Of a stretch of 64,000 bases of DNA, positions 39,414-48,471 are shown piece after piece. The DNA comes from Ferroplasma acidiphilum (GTDB taxonomy: Archaea > Thermoplasmatota > Thermoplasmata > Thermoplasmatales > Thermoplasmataceae). Position numbers and translations under genes: made by a program. Location of the stretch: the NCBI RefSeq assembly GCF_002078355.1, contig NZ_CP015363.1:806001-870000 (forward strand), read 5' to 3'. Positions within the stretch are counted from its first letter, which is position 1. Each line of letters starts with the position of its first letter. The notes under the pieces are model-generated. The model was not told the origin of the DNA. It worked only from the letters and a program-made list of their open reading frames with translations, and searched no databases.

Positions 39414-40445
39414 TTATTGGATGCTGTTGTAATATGAAACTAATTGTTTCTTTACAGCTGAAGAACTGTAATATTTTGCCCTTTCATAGCCTTTTTTTGT
39501 ATAATATTCATGATTATCCATTATACTGTATACACCTTCTACATTTTCCTTTAATTCCTCGGGATTTATAAGCAATGCAGCCCCGTTTGTCACCTCCTTA
39601 AGCACATCTATGTTTGATGAAAGTACAGGCAAACCGGTACTAAAAGCCTCAACTACTGGATATCCAAACCCTTCCTCTTTTGTTGGGAGGAATAGCATGT
39701 CTGAGGCGTTATATATTTTATTGAGTTTTACAATATCTACATTATTAAAAGTAATGCTATCCCCTATCGGAGTGCCTACACGTACAAGTTTGAACGAGTC
39801 ATCAAGATTAGCCATTACACGTTTAACCATTTGAAGATTCTTTCTCGGCTGGTCGGATGATATAGATAAGATAAGTCTTTTATCAAGTGGAAGTCCTAGC
39901 TCTTTCCGTAATTGCTCTTTGCCGGATAATGGAAAAAATGAGTCTGGAATGTAAGGTGGGATAACAGTAATATTTTTTTCGTTTACATTAAATTCCGATA
40001 TTATTTGATTTTTGATGTGCGATGTCAGTGTGACAATATTATCATATTTCATATATTCTCTAATATATTTTTTTATAAAATGTTGCTTTATATTTTCCAT
40101 CATGTTGTCATTTTCTACATTCCTGTGAAATGGAATGATATCATGGATTGTAATTACCATATTTTTATTTTTAAAAATAGGCTTTATAGTCTGGGATGTG
40201 ATATGTATTATATCACTGGAATAATCTATAAGGTTAATTCCTGATTTGAATGCCAGCCCCTATATGGCATAATTCAATAAGGGCGATTTAAACCCGGTAT
40301 ACGGTTGCTTATAAAAACTATCTAAAAATTTGTGGTTAAAAAGAAACTGGTATATTTTGCTTTCCGGGGCTAGCAAAAGATAAAGGTCCTGTGCATATTT
40401 GCCTACCCCGGTTAATGTTGAATCAGTTGTGACATATGTAACCAC
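39414..40445 (-). pseudogene. GT4-family glycosyltransferase with an in-frame amber codon
   Basis: The first 61 codons (40445-40263, MVTYVTTDSTLTGVGKYAQD) end at TAG (40260-40262). The same frame reopens immediately with GLAFKSGINLIDYSSDIIHI and continues to 39414. Without the stop the product would be 343 aa. The C-terminal half (TIHDIIPFHRN, LSISSDQPRKNLQMVKR, PTKEEGFGYPVVEAFSTGLP) is a standard GT4 domain. A single nonsense mutation is the simplest reading. The internal ATG at 40160 would give only a truncated protein. Confidence 0.8.
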
Positions 40446-40602
40446 TCTTCCTTATGAAAGAAATATATAAAAAACATTCCGATGATTATATGCGGTTGTT
40501 CCATTATATATGACATAATTTAGAATGATATAACCACACACATGTTAGCTTTTCTATTCGCAATTAAGGCTTTAAAGTATTGTCCTACATTTATTTTTTA
40601 AT

Positions 40603-42267
40603 TTAAGCTGGCATATTATGTGTGTTCTCAAGAATCATTATATTTGCGGGACTATACCTGTTTATTATTGTATAATTGCCATTCATTAAACCGTTGTTAA
40701 CAATAATTTGCAAAGAGTGGTTTTCTCCCTGGGTAGCCCAGAAAGAATTGTTCTGTATAACAACGTATCTAAATTCTGGGAGAATATTATAATATCCCGG
40801 AGACCAGGGAGTGGAATAGGCGTTTATGTCATTGCTAAAATATGGCATCAGTGAGTTTTGCGTTAGTATGTATGAATTGGGAGGAAGATTACTGGAAACA
40901 TTGATAAGAAAAGAAGCAGCCCCACCAGAATTTTGCTCAAATATATCATTCATTGTACTGTGATCTGTGTGTTGCATGCCAGGGGGTGATAATAACCCGA
41001 ATGGTATAGATATAACCAGCACCACGATTATCAATATACTTATAACAGGTATCCATATATTGTTATTATGTATTTTTGCAGATACTTTCTTAGCACGTAA
41101 CCTTATAGATTTATTGTGCCTATAAATATACTTTCCAAATGATATTACATTATATGTACCTATGATTGCAGATATATATATCGCCCCTGATACCATAGCA
41201 GAATACTGGTAACCGAGCTGGTAATATGCTGCGTATGAGGAGGGCACAGCATACATAATATATGGTAATAAAAGAATTAATGATAATGGTGAAAACAGTG
41301 GAAGGTAAATATTTGATTTGAATAAAAGATTAAGATAAAATATTTTTACACCAGCATTTGTTCCTATAATTGAAGAAAATTCTCCAGGATTATGGAATAG
41401 CAATAATAACAATGCAAATGGTGAACTCACAGGTGTTCCCACTTCACCGGTTGTTGGCAATGCTGAGAATGCTGATACTCCAGATATATCCGCTTTCATA
41501 AAATCTGCAAATATCAGATATACATACAAAATTGCAATGAAAATAATAAAGTAGCTAAAATTCTTTATCCCGGTTGGTTTGGATTTTGCTGATAGCCAGG
41601 TACCAATTTTCTTTCCCCTTGATGTGTGGAGGAATAGAAATTCGTACAATAATAATATGGCAACAATATAAATGAAATTGGCATGCAGGCTTATGATGAA
41701 CGCCAGGGAAATTATTTGAAGTACTCTCCTTTCTGTTAAAAAAGCGTAAAATGCAAGTAAAAAGAAGAACGGGAGAAATGCCATATTGTGGAATGAAAAT
41801 GATATGAGGCTTTCTGTAAATGGAGAAAATTCATAAGCTAATAAAAAGCCGATTGATACCAGATAAAGCAACTTCATGGACTTTATATGGTCTTTTAATA
41901 GTTCCATTGAAAGTAGATATACTATGTATCCCCCCATTACAATAAAGAAGTCTTCATATATCATTAGAGAAAGTGGAGATGGGAATATGTAATATATAGG
42001 CACCTGGGTAAATTTAAAAATTGTGAAATGCTGTGCCAGTGTATTTTCACCTAGCAATGGTGAGTAAAACATCCCTTCGTGAATAAAAGTATAGAGGCTC
42101 TGTGCATTAATTCCTAAATCAAGGGCTGATGTTCCCAGCGAATAATACTGAAGGATAGAAAATATGGAAAATACTATGAAGAACGCAAGGGCTATTGAAA
42201 AGGCCAGAAAATCTTTTTTATGATCACGAATGTATTGAGGTATTCTTTCTCGCAGGTTCGAAAACAT
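40603..42267 (-). CDS. DUF2079 membrane protein
   Basis: The 554-aa protein has about 11 predicted helices and a short C-terminal external domain. The family motif is near residues 45-75 (GTSALDLGINAQSLYTFIHEG, then AQHFTIFKFTQVPIYYI). DUF2079 proteins resemble lipid-linked sugar transferases of the GT-C type, which would fit this glycan locus (inference). A decayed fragment homologous to this N-terminal region lies at 46008-46115. The gene reads away from rmlC. Confidence 0.8.
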   Translation of the reverse strand: MFSNLRERIPQYIRDHKKDFLAFSIALAFFIVFSIFSILQYYSLGTSALDLGINAQSLYTFIHEGMFYSPLLGENTLAQHFTIFKFTQVPIYYIFPSPLSLMIYEDFFIVMGGYIVYLLSMELLKDHIKSMKLLYLVSIGFLLAYEFSPFTESLISFSFHNMAFLPFFFLLAFYAFLTERRVLQIISLAFIISLHANFIYIVAILLLYEFLFLHTSRGKKIGTWLSAKSKPTGIKNFSYFIIFIAILYVYLIFADFMKADISGVSAFSALPTTGEVGTPVSSPFALLLLLFHNPGEFSSIIGTNAGVKIFYLNLLFKSNIYLPLFSPLSLILLLPYIMYAVPSSYAAYYQLGYQYSAMVSGAIYISAIIGTYNVISFGKYIYRHNKSIRLRAKKVSAKIHNNNIWIPVISILIIVVLVISIPFGLLSPPGMQHTDHSTMNDIFEQNSGGAASFLINVSSNLPPNSYILTQNSLMPYFSNDINAYSTPWSPGYYNILPEFRYVVIQNNSFWATQGENHSLQIIVNNGLMNGNYTIINRYSPANIMILENTHNMPA

Positions 42268-42434
42268 CTAAATCTATAAGTAAATATTATTAATTAATAT
42301 ATTCTTTTACTGCCGGCAACTGCATCAGAATTCTTATAACTGAGTTTTATGTCATACTGAATGGAGAAATACATTGGGGAGAAGCACTGAATAATGCTTC
42401 AATAAATTTATTAAATACAGATTAATAACAACTA

Positions 42435-42974
42435 ATGCCATTTGAAATTACATCCGATCCTCTAATTAAAGATGTAAAAATAGTAAATAGTAAAAAGTTC
42501 GAAGATAACAGGGGATTCTTTGAAGAAGTATACAGGGAGAAAATTTTAAAAGATTTAAATATACAGAATAAGTTTGCACAGGTAAACCTATCGTTCTCCA
42601 AAAAGAATGTTTTTCGTGGATTCCACTTCCAGTTAAATCCTGCACCGCAGGGAAAGTTAATTACGGTAGTATCAGGCAAAATAATTGATTACGGAATAAA
42701 TTTAAGGAAAAGCTCAAAATCGTTTAAAAGCCATGTAGAATATGAAATAACCACTGGTAAAATGATATATATCCCTGAAGGCTTTGCACATGGCTTTCTG
42801 GCCCTGGAAGATTCGTATGTGCTGTATTTAACCACAAACGAGTTTAACCAGTCCCTTGATTCTGGAATAAGGTATGATGATAAAGAATTAAACATAAGCC
42901 TGCCTGATAACATAATAATATCAGAAAAGGATAAAAAATTAAAATATTTAAATGAGCTAGCCCTGGATTTTTAA
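42435..42974 (+). CDS. rmlC: dTDP-4-dehydrorhamnose 3,5-epimerase
   Basis: The 179-aa cupin enzyme epimerises dTDP-4-keto-6-deoxyglucose at C3 and C5, the third step of dTDP-L-rhamnose synthesis. DNRGFFEEVYRE, RGFHFQLNPAPQGKL with the catalytic His and IYIPEGFAHGFLAL are typical. The length is normal. Its stop at 42974 overlaps the convergent rmlB stop by 4 bp. Confidence 0.92.
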   Translation: MPFEITSDPLIKDVKIVNSKKFEDNRGFFEEVYREKILKDLNIQNKFAQVNLSFSKKNVFRGFHFQLNPAPQGKLITVVSGKIIDYGINLRKSSKSFKSHVEYEITTGKMIYIPEGFAHGFLALEDSYVLYLTTNEFNQSLDSGIRYDDKELNISLPDNIIISEKDKKLKYLNELALDF

Positions 42975-43954
42975 TCCCATTTTAATTTCCATGGCTCCTC
43001 AGACAATGTATTGTTGCCAATCAATGGTTTCCACCATTTTTCATTGTTGATGTACCATTCGACAGTTAATTTTAAGGCATCCATAAAACTATATTCCGGT
43101 TTCCATCCAAGATTTTTTAATTTATCTGATCTTATGGAATATCTCACATCATGCCCTGGCCTGTCGGAAACATACTTTATATTTCCTTTCTTCCCCATTA
43201 GATCAAATATTTTCTCCACTATATCGATATTTTCCAGCTCATTATTTGAAGAAATATTATAAATTTCACCATATTTTCCCTTGAATAGCACAGTCAGTAT
43301 AGCCCTGACATTATCTTCTGTATAAATCCAGTCCCTTATATTCCTGCCATTGCCATATAAAGGTATATCGAGGTTTAATAGATTTCTTATAATTGTTTTT
43401 GGAATTAATTTTTCAGGGAACTGGTATTTCCCGAAGTTATTAGATGTCCTTGTTACCATAGTTTTTATTCCATATGTCCTGAAATATGATAATGCAAGGA
43501 GCGAGGAAGCAGCCTTGGATGCAGAATAGGGCGATGAAGGCTTAAGCATATCCTGTTCCGTGAAAGATCCATTTATTGTATCGCCATATTCCTCGTCTGT
43601 GCCTATATTAATCAATACAGGGTCATTCTTTGATTTTCTTATGCATTCCAGCAAATTAAGAACGCCATTTATATTTTCTGAAACGAAGCTCTCCGGACTG
43701 GCTATGCTTCTATCCACATGTGATTCTGCTGCGAAATTTATTATGTAATCTGTATTATCAATTATTTCAGTTATATCATCACCTATGGATTTTTTAATAA
43801 ATTTATAGCGTGAATCAATTTTTATATTGTTTAAATTTGAACCATATGATAGTTTATCCAGATTTATTATATAATCTTCATAATTATTATGCAGATAGTT
43901 AATAAAATTAGATCCAATAAATCCAGCACCACCGGTTACCAGGAATGTTTTCAT
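42971..43954 (-). CDS. rmlB: dTDP-glucose 4,6-dehydratase
   Basis: The 327-aa extended SDR enzyme has the NAD-binding GGAGFIGSN (residues 8-16), NIGTDEEYGD with catalytic acids and SPYSASKAASSLLA with the Y-x3-K pair. It converts dTDP-glucose to dTDP-4-keto-6-deoxyglucose. It lies 20 bp downstream of rmlD on the same strand, so rmlD-rmlB form one transcript. Confidence 0.93.
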   Translation of the reverse strand: MKTFLVTGGAGFIGSNFINYLHNNYEDYIINLDKLSYGSNLNNIKIDSRYKFIKKSIGDDITEIIDNTDYIINFAAESHVDRSIASPESFVSENINGVLNLLECIRKSKNDPVLINIGTDEEYGDTINGSFTEQDMLKPSSPYSASKAASSLLALSYFRTYGIKTMVTRTSNNFGKYQFPEKLIPKTIIRNLLNLDIPLYGNGRNIRDWIYTEDNVRAILTVLFKGKYGEIYNISSNNELENIDIVEKIFDLMGKKGNIKYVSDRPGHDVRYSIRSDKLKNLGWKPEYSFMDALKLTVEWYINNEKWWKPLIGNNTLSEEPWKLKWD

Positions 43955-43973
43955 AAGGGTTAATCAATAGGTT

Positions 43974-44801
43974 TTAAATTAAATTATCCATATTTTTTTT
44001 AAACTCATTTAAATTATAATCAAGGTCATCAAAGTTGAATTTCAGTATACCCTTTGCCTTTTCATTATTTAATGATGAATCATATGGCCTCTTTGCAATA
44101 GATTTTACAGAATTATAATCTGTTTTATTTATTAGAGCTTCATTTAACCCGAATTTATCGGCTATTTTTAATGCAAATTCATACCTTGAGAATCTATCAC
44201 CGGAAATATTCAGAATTCCGGTTAACTTTAAATTTATTATTTTTAAGATTGAATATGCAAGCACGTTCGCATTTACCGGTGAATAATAATTGTCAAAGGC
44301 ATTTACTTTTTGATTATTTCTTAACCTGTCTATTACATACAATGGAAAATTATTTTTTGAACCATATACGCCTGAAGTCCTTATTATCAACGAATCCTTA
44401 TAAGAATTAACATAAGTATCGCCTATTAATTTTGACAAGCCGTAATAATTAACGGGATAGGGTATGTCATCCTCAGTATAATTTCCCTTATTACCGGTAA
44501 AAACATAATCCGTTGAAACGTGAATGAAGTATTTATTGTTCTCCCTGCAATAATTTGCAATATATTTCATAGACAAACCGTTTATGTAATATGCACTTTC
44601 AATATCAGTTTCACATTTATCCACACTGGTCATTGCTGCACAGTTAATTATTGTATCAAAGTCATATTTATCAAGAATATTTTCTATATTGTTTACATTC
44701 CTTAAATCTATGTCATCATGTGAAAGCGGTATGCTATTTTCCAAAATAGATGATAATGCCTTTCCCAGCTGGCCACCTGAACCAATTATTAAAGTTTTCA
44801 T
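43974..44801 (-). CDS. rmlD: dTDP-4-dehydrorhamnose reductase
   Basis: The 275-aa SDR (start at the ATG 44801; the frame also opens three codons earlier at 44810) has GSGGQLGKAL at the N-terminus, STDYVFTGNKG and NYYGLSKLIGD with the catalytic Y-x3-K. It makes dTDP-L-rhamnose in the last step. It precedes rmlB. Divergent transcription from rmlA leaves a spacer of about 100 bp that must hold both promoters. Confidence 0.9.
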   Translation of the reverse strand: MKTLIIGSGGQLGKALSSILENSIPLSHDDIDLRNVNNIENILDKYDFDTIINCAAMTSVDKCETDIESAYYINGLSMKYIANYCRENNKYFIHVSTDYVFTGNKGNYTEDDIPYPVNYYGLSKLIGDTYVNSYKDSLIIRTSGVYGSKNNFPLYVIDRLRNNQKVNAFDNYYSPVNANVLAYSILKIINLKLTGILNISGDRFSRYEFALKIADKFGLNEALINKTDYNSVKSIAKRPYDSSLNNEKAKGILKFNFDDLDYNLNEFKKNMDNLI

Positions 44802-44902
44802 TAATAACATTATAATATTATTTTATTTATGTTTATATTCCTGGTAACTTTAAGAACTTTATTGTAACAAATAGTTAAATATATCAGACATATAGCCAAT
44901 TT

Positions 44903-45958
44903 ATGAAAGGGATTATATTGCATGGCGGTGCTGGCACGAGATTGAGGCCATTAACACATACAGGACCAAAACAGTTGATACCCATAGCAAACAAGCCGAT
45001 GTCTCAGTATGTACTGGAGTATTTAACAGATGCTGGAATAAATGATATCTGTATGATACTCGGTGATATATCACCTGAAAAGGTAAAGGATTACTATGGG
45101 GATGGATCTGAATTTAACTGCAATATTCAATACATAGATCAGGGTGCGCCCCTCGGTATCGCCAACGCAATATCTTTAACCAGTAATTTTGTGGGGAATG
45201 ATAAATTTGTAGTTATTTTAGGGGATAATTTAATAGAGGGCAAAATTAAAACGTTTATGGATAAATTTGAAAAATATAATTATGATGCTTTTATTGTCCT
45301 GACAAAGTCAATGCACCCGAAGGATTTTGGCGTTGCCGAGTTCCGTAATAATAAGCTTGTAAATCTTGTAGAGAAGCCAGAAAACCCACCATCCAATTAC
45401 GTGCTTACAGGCATATACTTTTTCACCCCACTTATATTTGATTATATAAAAAAGTTGAAACCATCATGGAGGAATGAATACGAAATTACGGAAGCGATCC
45501 AGCTGCTCTTAAAGGATAATAAGAATATCGGATACGATATAATAGATGGATGGTGGAAAGATACAGGCACCGTTGATGATATACTTGCTGCTAATATGCT
45601 CATACTGGATAGAGGAAGAAACATTGAGGAAAGAGCCAATGTAAAAGGAAAAGTTGCAATTGGGAAAAACGTTGTACTGTCAGATGATTCACTTATCAGG
45701 GGTCCAGCTATCATTGGAGATAATACTGTTATACAGGATAAAACATTTATAGGCCCGTATACCAGCATAGGTGATAACTGCACAATAAAAAAAGCGTCTA
45801 TTGAGAACTCCATAATAATGGACAATTCAAATATAGATACGGAAAATACAATAGTGGATTCCATAATTGGAGAGAATTCTGTTATCATGAATGCAAATTT
45901 ATTAAAACCCGCTGGAAAACGCTTATTGCTTGGTGAGAATTCAAGGATATATATTTAA
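44903..45958 (+). CDS. rmlA: Glucose-1-phosphate thymidylyltransferase (long form with left-handed beta-helix)
   Basis: The 351-aa protein starts with ILHGGAGTRLRPLTHTGPKQ (residues 6-25), the nucleotidyltransferase signature, and has DNLIEGK and VEKPENPPSNYVLTG. The C-terminal 100 residues form hexapeptide repeats (IGKNVVLSDDSLIRGPAIIG), as in the archaeal long RmlA forms. It makes dTDP-glucose from glucose-1-phosphate and dTTP. A TATA-like box lies just upstream of the ATG. Confidence 0.9.
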   Translation: MKGIILHGGAGTRLRPLTHTGPKQLIPIANKPMSQYVLEYLTDAGINDICMILGDISPEKVKDYYGDGSEFNCNIQYIDQGAPLGIANAISLTSNFVGNDKFVVILGDNLIEGKIKTFMDKFEKYNYDAFIVLTKSMHPKDFGVAEFRNNKLVNLVEKPENPPSNYVLTGIYFFTPLIFDYIKKLKPSWRNEYEITEAIQLLLKDNKNIGYDIIDGWWKDTGTVDDILAANMLILDRGRNIEERANVKGKVAIGKNVVLSDDSLIRGPAIIGDNTVIQDKTFIGPYTSIGDNCTIKKASIENSIIMDNSNIDTENTIVDSIIGENSVIMNANLLKPAGKRLLLGENSRIYI

Positions 45959-46007
45959 AACAAATTTTTCATATTTATAATACAATACTTTCATTCAAGA
46001 GAGGAGT

Positions 46008-46115
46008 GTAAAATGTTGCAGTATGAATAAAAGGATAGGAGCTCTTTGCATTAATATCAAAGTCATAGACTGATATTCCAAGTGAACAATATTACAGGAT
46101 AGAAAAATATGTGAA
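46008..46115 (-). pseudogene. Decayed DUF2079 gene fragment
   Basis: About 108 bp match, with many substitutions, positions 42060-42165 of the DUF2079 gene (shared stretches include tgcattaat and attccaagtgaac/gttcccagcgaat-type blocks). That region codes for the LGTSALDLGINAQSLYTFI motif. No frame remains open. It marks a lost gene at the left border of the ubiquitin-like operon. Confidence 0.5.
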
Positions 46116-46226
46116 ATGCTATTATTAAGTTTCCTGTTTAACTGGCGCACACCATAAACAAACTTTGACACTTTCTGTTCATATATAGATAGAGTTTAGA
46201 ACTATAAATCCCAATATAAAAGAAAA

Positions 46227-46266
46227 CTTTTATATATAGTTAATATTACAATATAAAAATAGGAGG
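46227..46266 (+). promoter_or_regulatory. TATA box and strong Shine-Dalgarno of the ubiquitin-like operon
   Basis: CTTTTATATATAG at 46227-46239 is a good archaeal TATA box. AGGAGG at 46261-46266 lies 8 nt before the ATG at 46275. A canonical Shine-Dalgarno is unusual here, as most genes in the window appear leaderless, which suggests the operon was acquired from elsewhere. Confidence 0.55.
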
Positions 46267-46274
46267 ATAATAAT

Positions 46275-46523
46275 ATGGAGAGAGAAGAAAAGAAATTTGA
46301 AATTATAGTGAATGGGAAACCTAAACCCTGGCAAGAAATCACTATTAACTACGCACAGATAGTTAGTTTGGCATTTCCACAGACAACTAATCCTACTGAT
46401 GTATTTACAGTACAATACAGTCATGGTACAAAGGAGCAATCTCGGGGAACTATGGTTGAAGGTCAGTCAGTAACAATTAAAAGTGGTATGATTTTTGATG
46501 TCACCAGAACTTTTAAGTCATAG
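46275..46523 (+). CDS. Ubiquitin-like protein of the multiubiquitin family (single domain)
   Basis: The 82-aa protein begins with charged residues and then has VNGKPKPWQEITINYAQIV, LAFPQTTNPTDVFTVQYSHG and GQSVTIKSGMIFDVTRTFKS. This is the conserved beta-grasp pattern of the multiubiquitin family, which is related to ubiquitin. Many relatives carry several such domains in tandem; here there is one. No C-terminal Gly-Gly is present; the chain ends in FKS. It is followed by an E1-like gene that overlaps it by 26 nt and a DUF6527 gene, an arrangement known for prokaryotic ubiquitin-like conjugation. It is probably the modifier. Confidence 0.85.
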   Translation: MEREEKKFEIIVNGKPKPWQEITINYAQIVSLAFPQTTNPTDVFTVQYSHGTKEQSRGTMVEGQSVTIKSGMIFDVTRTFKS

Positions 46524-47682
46524 CGCTGACCTGAAGCAACTTAGAGACGAGGGCTATGAAATAAGTATTGTAAATGCTTATCTTTTAGTCAAGCACGTAC
46601 CGTATGTAGACAGTACGAAGAACATTGCATATGGAACACTTATTTCGACTCTTGATATAGCTGGCGATAAAACTGTAAAACCAAAAAGTCATGTTGCCCT
46701 CTGGGCAGGGTCTTATCCTTGCAATTCAGAGGGGATACAACTTTCAATGCTAGTAAACGACCCCAACAAGAATGAGAAGATATGTGACGGTCTTTATGCA
46801 ACTCTTTCATTCTCACAGAAACTGCGCCCTGAGGGCTATAATGACTACTATGAAAAAGTTACAACCTATATTAAAATACTTGAGGGTTATGCTCACGTTA
46901 TTGATCCAAAAGCGACAGCCAGGACTTTTCCAGTAATTCCATCTGATAAAGATACCTCAGTTTTCTGCTATATAGATACTGCAACTAGCCGTGCTGGTAT
47001 TTCTGCAGCAAATGAAAAGTTGAAAACTGGTAAAATAGCTATCGTAGGATTAGGTGGTACCGGTTCTTACGTTCTGGATTTTATAGCCAAAACCCCTGTA
47101 GAGGAGATTCACCTCTTCGATGGAGATGAGTTCCTTCAACATAACGCCTTCCGATCTCCGGGTGCGCCCGCTATTGATGACCTCAAACAAAGGCAACATA
47201 AAGTTGACCGGTTTGCTGAAGTATATTCTAAGATGCGTCGTAATATATTTCCACATCCACAATACCTCGATGAAAATAATGTAAGTGAGCTAAAAGATAT
47301 GAATTTTGTATTTCTTTGTATGGATGGACAAAATAAGAAAGCTATAATTGATTTTTTACTTGAAAATAAAATACCTTTCATAGACACGGGTATTGATATA
47401 TATAATACCGATGGCGTTCTGGGTGGTAATGCACGGGTTACAACGTGTACCCCTGATTTTAATGGGCACATAACAAAGCGAATCGACTTCAAGGGAGATG
47501 GAAACAATGAATATGAAAGCAACATACAAATAGCGGAGATTAATGCTCTGAACGCAGCCTTTGCAGTTATTAAATGGAAGAAATTGTCAGGATTTTATTT
47601 TGATAGGGAAAATGAGTACAACACAACATATGGTATTATTACGAATAGTATAGATAACGATGAGCATAATGAAAAAAATTAG
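46498..47682 (+). CDS. E1-like ThiF/UBA adenylyltransferase with N-terminal DUF6791 region
   Basis: The preferred start is the ATG at 46498 (MSPELLSHSADLKQLRDEGY), 394 aa; the frame also opens one codon earlier at a TTG. Residues 1-150 fit DUF6791, which precedes the E1 fold in these systems. The adenylation domain has IVGLGGTGSYVLDF (184-197), LFDGDEFLQHNAFR (207-220) with acidic, Asn and Arg residues, and FLCMDGQNKK (273-282). Cys318 in RVTTCTP is a candidate thioester cysteine (numbering from the TTG). It would adenylate the C-terminus of the ubiquitin-like protein. It overlaps both neighbours, so the three are translated together. Confidence 0.85.
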   Translation: MSPELLSHSADLKQLRDEGYEISIVNAYLLVKHVPYVDSTKNIAYGTLISTLDIAGDKTVKPKSHVALWAGSYPCNSEGIQLSMLVNDPNKNEKICDGLYATLSFSQKLRPEGYNDYYEKVTTYIKILEGYAHVIDPKATARTFPVIPSDKDTSVFCYIDTATSRAGISAANEKLKTGKIAIVGLGGTGSYVLDFIAKTPVEEIHLFDGDEFLQHNAFRSPGAPAIDDLKQRQHKVDRFAEVYSKMRRNIFPHPQYLDENNVSELKDMNFVFLCMDGQNKKAIIDFLLENKIPFIDTGIDIYNTDGVLGGNARVTTCTPDFNGHITKRIDFKGDGNNEYESNIQIAEINALNAAFAVIKWKKLSGFYFDRENEYNTTYGIITNSIDNDEHNEKN

Positions 47683-48058
47683 GATAATCAGGCCTGAATT
47701 TGTTGAATTTATTCCAGATGATATAAAAGAGGGTGTATTGTATATATCCATTCGCTATAACACCGCTACACATAGGTGCCCTTCTGGCTGCGGTGAAATT
47801 GTAGTAACTCCTATTACACCAACAGACTGGACTCTTATTTGGAATGGTGAATCTGTCTCGCTTTACCCATCGATAGGCAATTGGAGCCTACCGTGCGAAT
47901 CACATTACTGGATACGTGAGAACAGAATAGTATGGGCCAGGAAATGGAATATACAAGAAATCGAATTTGCAAAAGATATTGATGATAGCAACAAGGCGTA
48001 TTATTTTAAACATAAGAAGAAAAATTTAGATAAGGTTGATAAAAATAGATTAAAGTAA
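47669..48058 (+). CDS. DUF6527 zinc protein of the ubiquitin-like operon
   Basis: The likely start is the ATG at 47669 (MKKIRIIRPEFVEFIPDDI), 129 aa; a second ATG lies at 47660. It has HRCPSGCGEIVVTPITPTDW and SIGNWSLPCESHYWIRENR. C40, C44, C79 and H82 (counted from 47660) form a plausible zinc site, as in DUF6527. The family regularly accompanies multiubiquitin and DUF6791-ThiF genes. Proposed roles include processing or removal of the modifier, but that is inference here. It overlaps the end of the E1 gene by 14 nt. Confidence 0.82.
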   Translation: MKKIRIIRPEFVEFIPDDIKEGVLYISIRYNTATHRCPSGCGEIVVTPITPTDWTLIWNGESVSLYPSIGNWSLPCESHYWIRENRIVWARKWNIQEIEFAKDIDDSNKAYYFKHKKKNLDKVDKNRLK

Positions 48059-48464
48059 TGCTGAACCGTAGAAACATCCAGTAGAACTAAATTTCCAGTT
48101 TGTCACGCCAAGCTTACGGACTTGCTTTATGCCATAATCCTATAAAATATTGTTATACAGACTATAATCGTTGTGTAAATAATGGATTGACTTTTAGAAC
48201 ATCTCAGGGTTTTGTAAATAATCATTTAATGCGCAAATTTGGTAATTTATTTATTTTTTAATCGGCAGCTCCAAAGACTATACAAACAATAAGGCCAATA
48301 GTAATATACCGCAAGATATTATGCAATTCAAGTTGACAGACTGAAGCATATCATTTTACAGAGATATACAGTGTACTGAAGTATTACAGGAGGAAAGGGG
48401 AACTTAAAGGTATATTAAATACTGGTTAACTCAAATGGCTAAACTTTTAAAGAAATACATATAA
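48059..48464. other. Non-coding interval between ubiquitin-like operon and IS
   Basis: About 400 bp with no supported gene, no clear terminator and no recognisable IS end. Short frames only. Confidence 0.4.
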
Positions 48465-48471
48465 TTATTAA

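Noticed and set aside
45442-45888. 148-aa minus-strand frame inside rmlA
   Set aside because: Its repetitive Ser/Ile/Phe pattern is the antisense of the hexapeptide repeats of rmlA.
48059-48464. A fourth gene of the ubiquitin-like operon
   Set aside because: No frame longer than a few dozen codons and no E2, JAB or similar motif is present in this interval.
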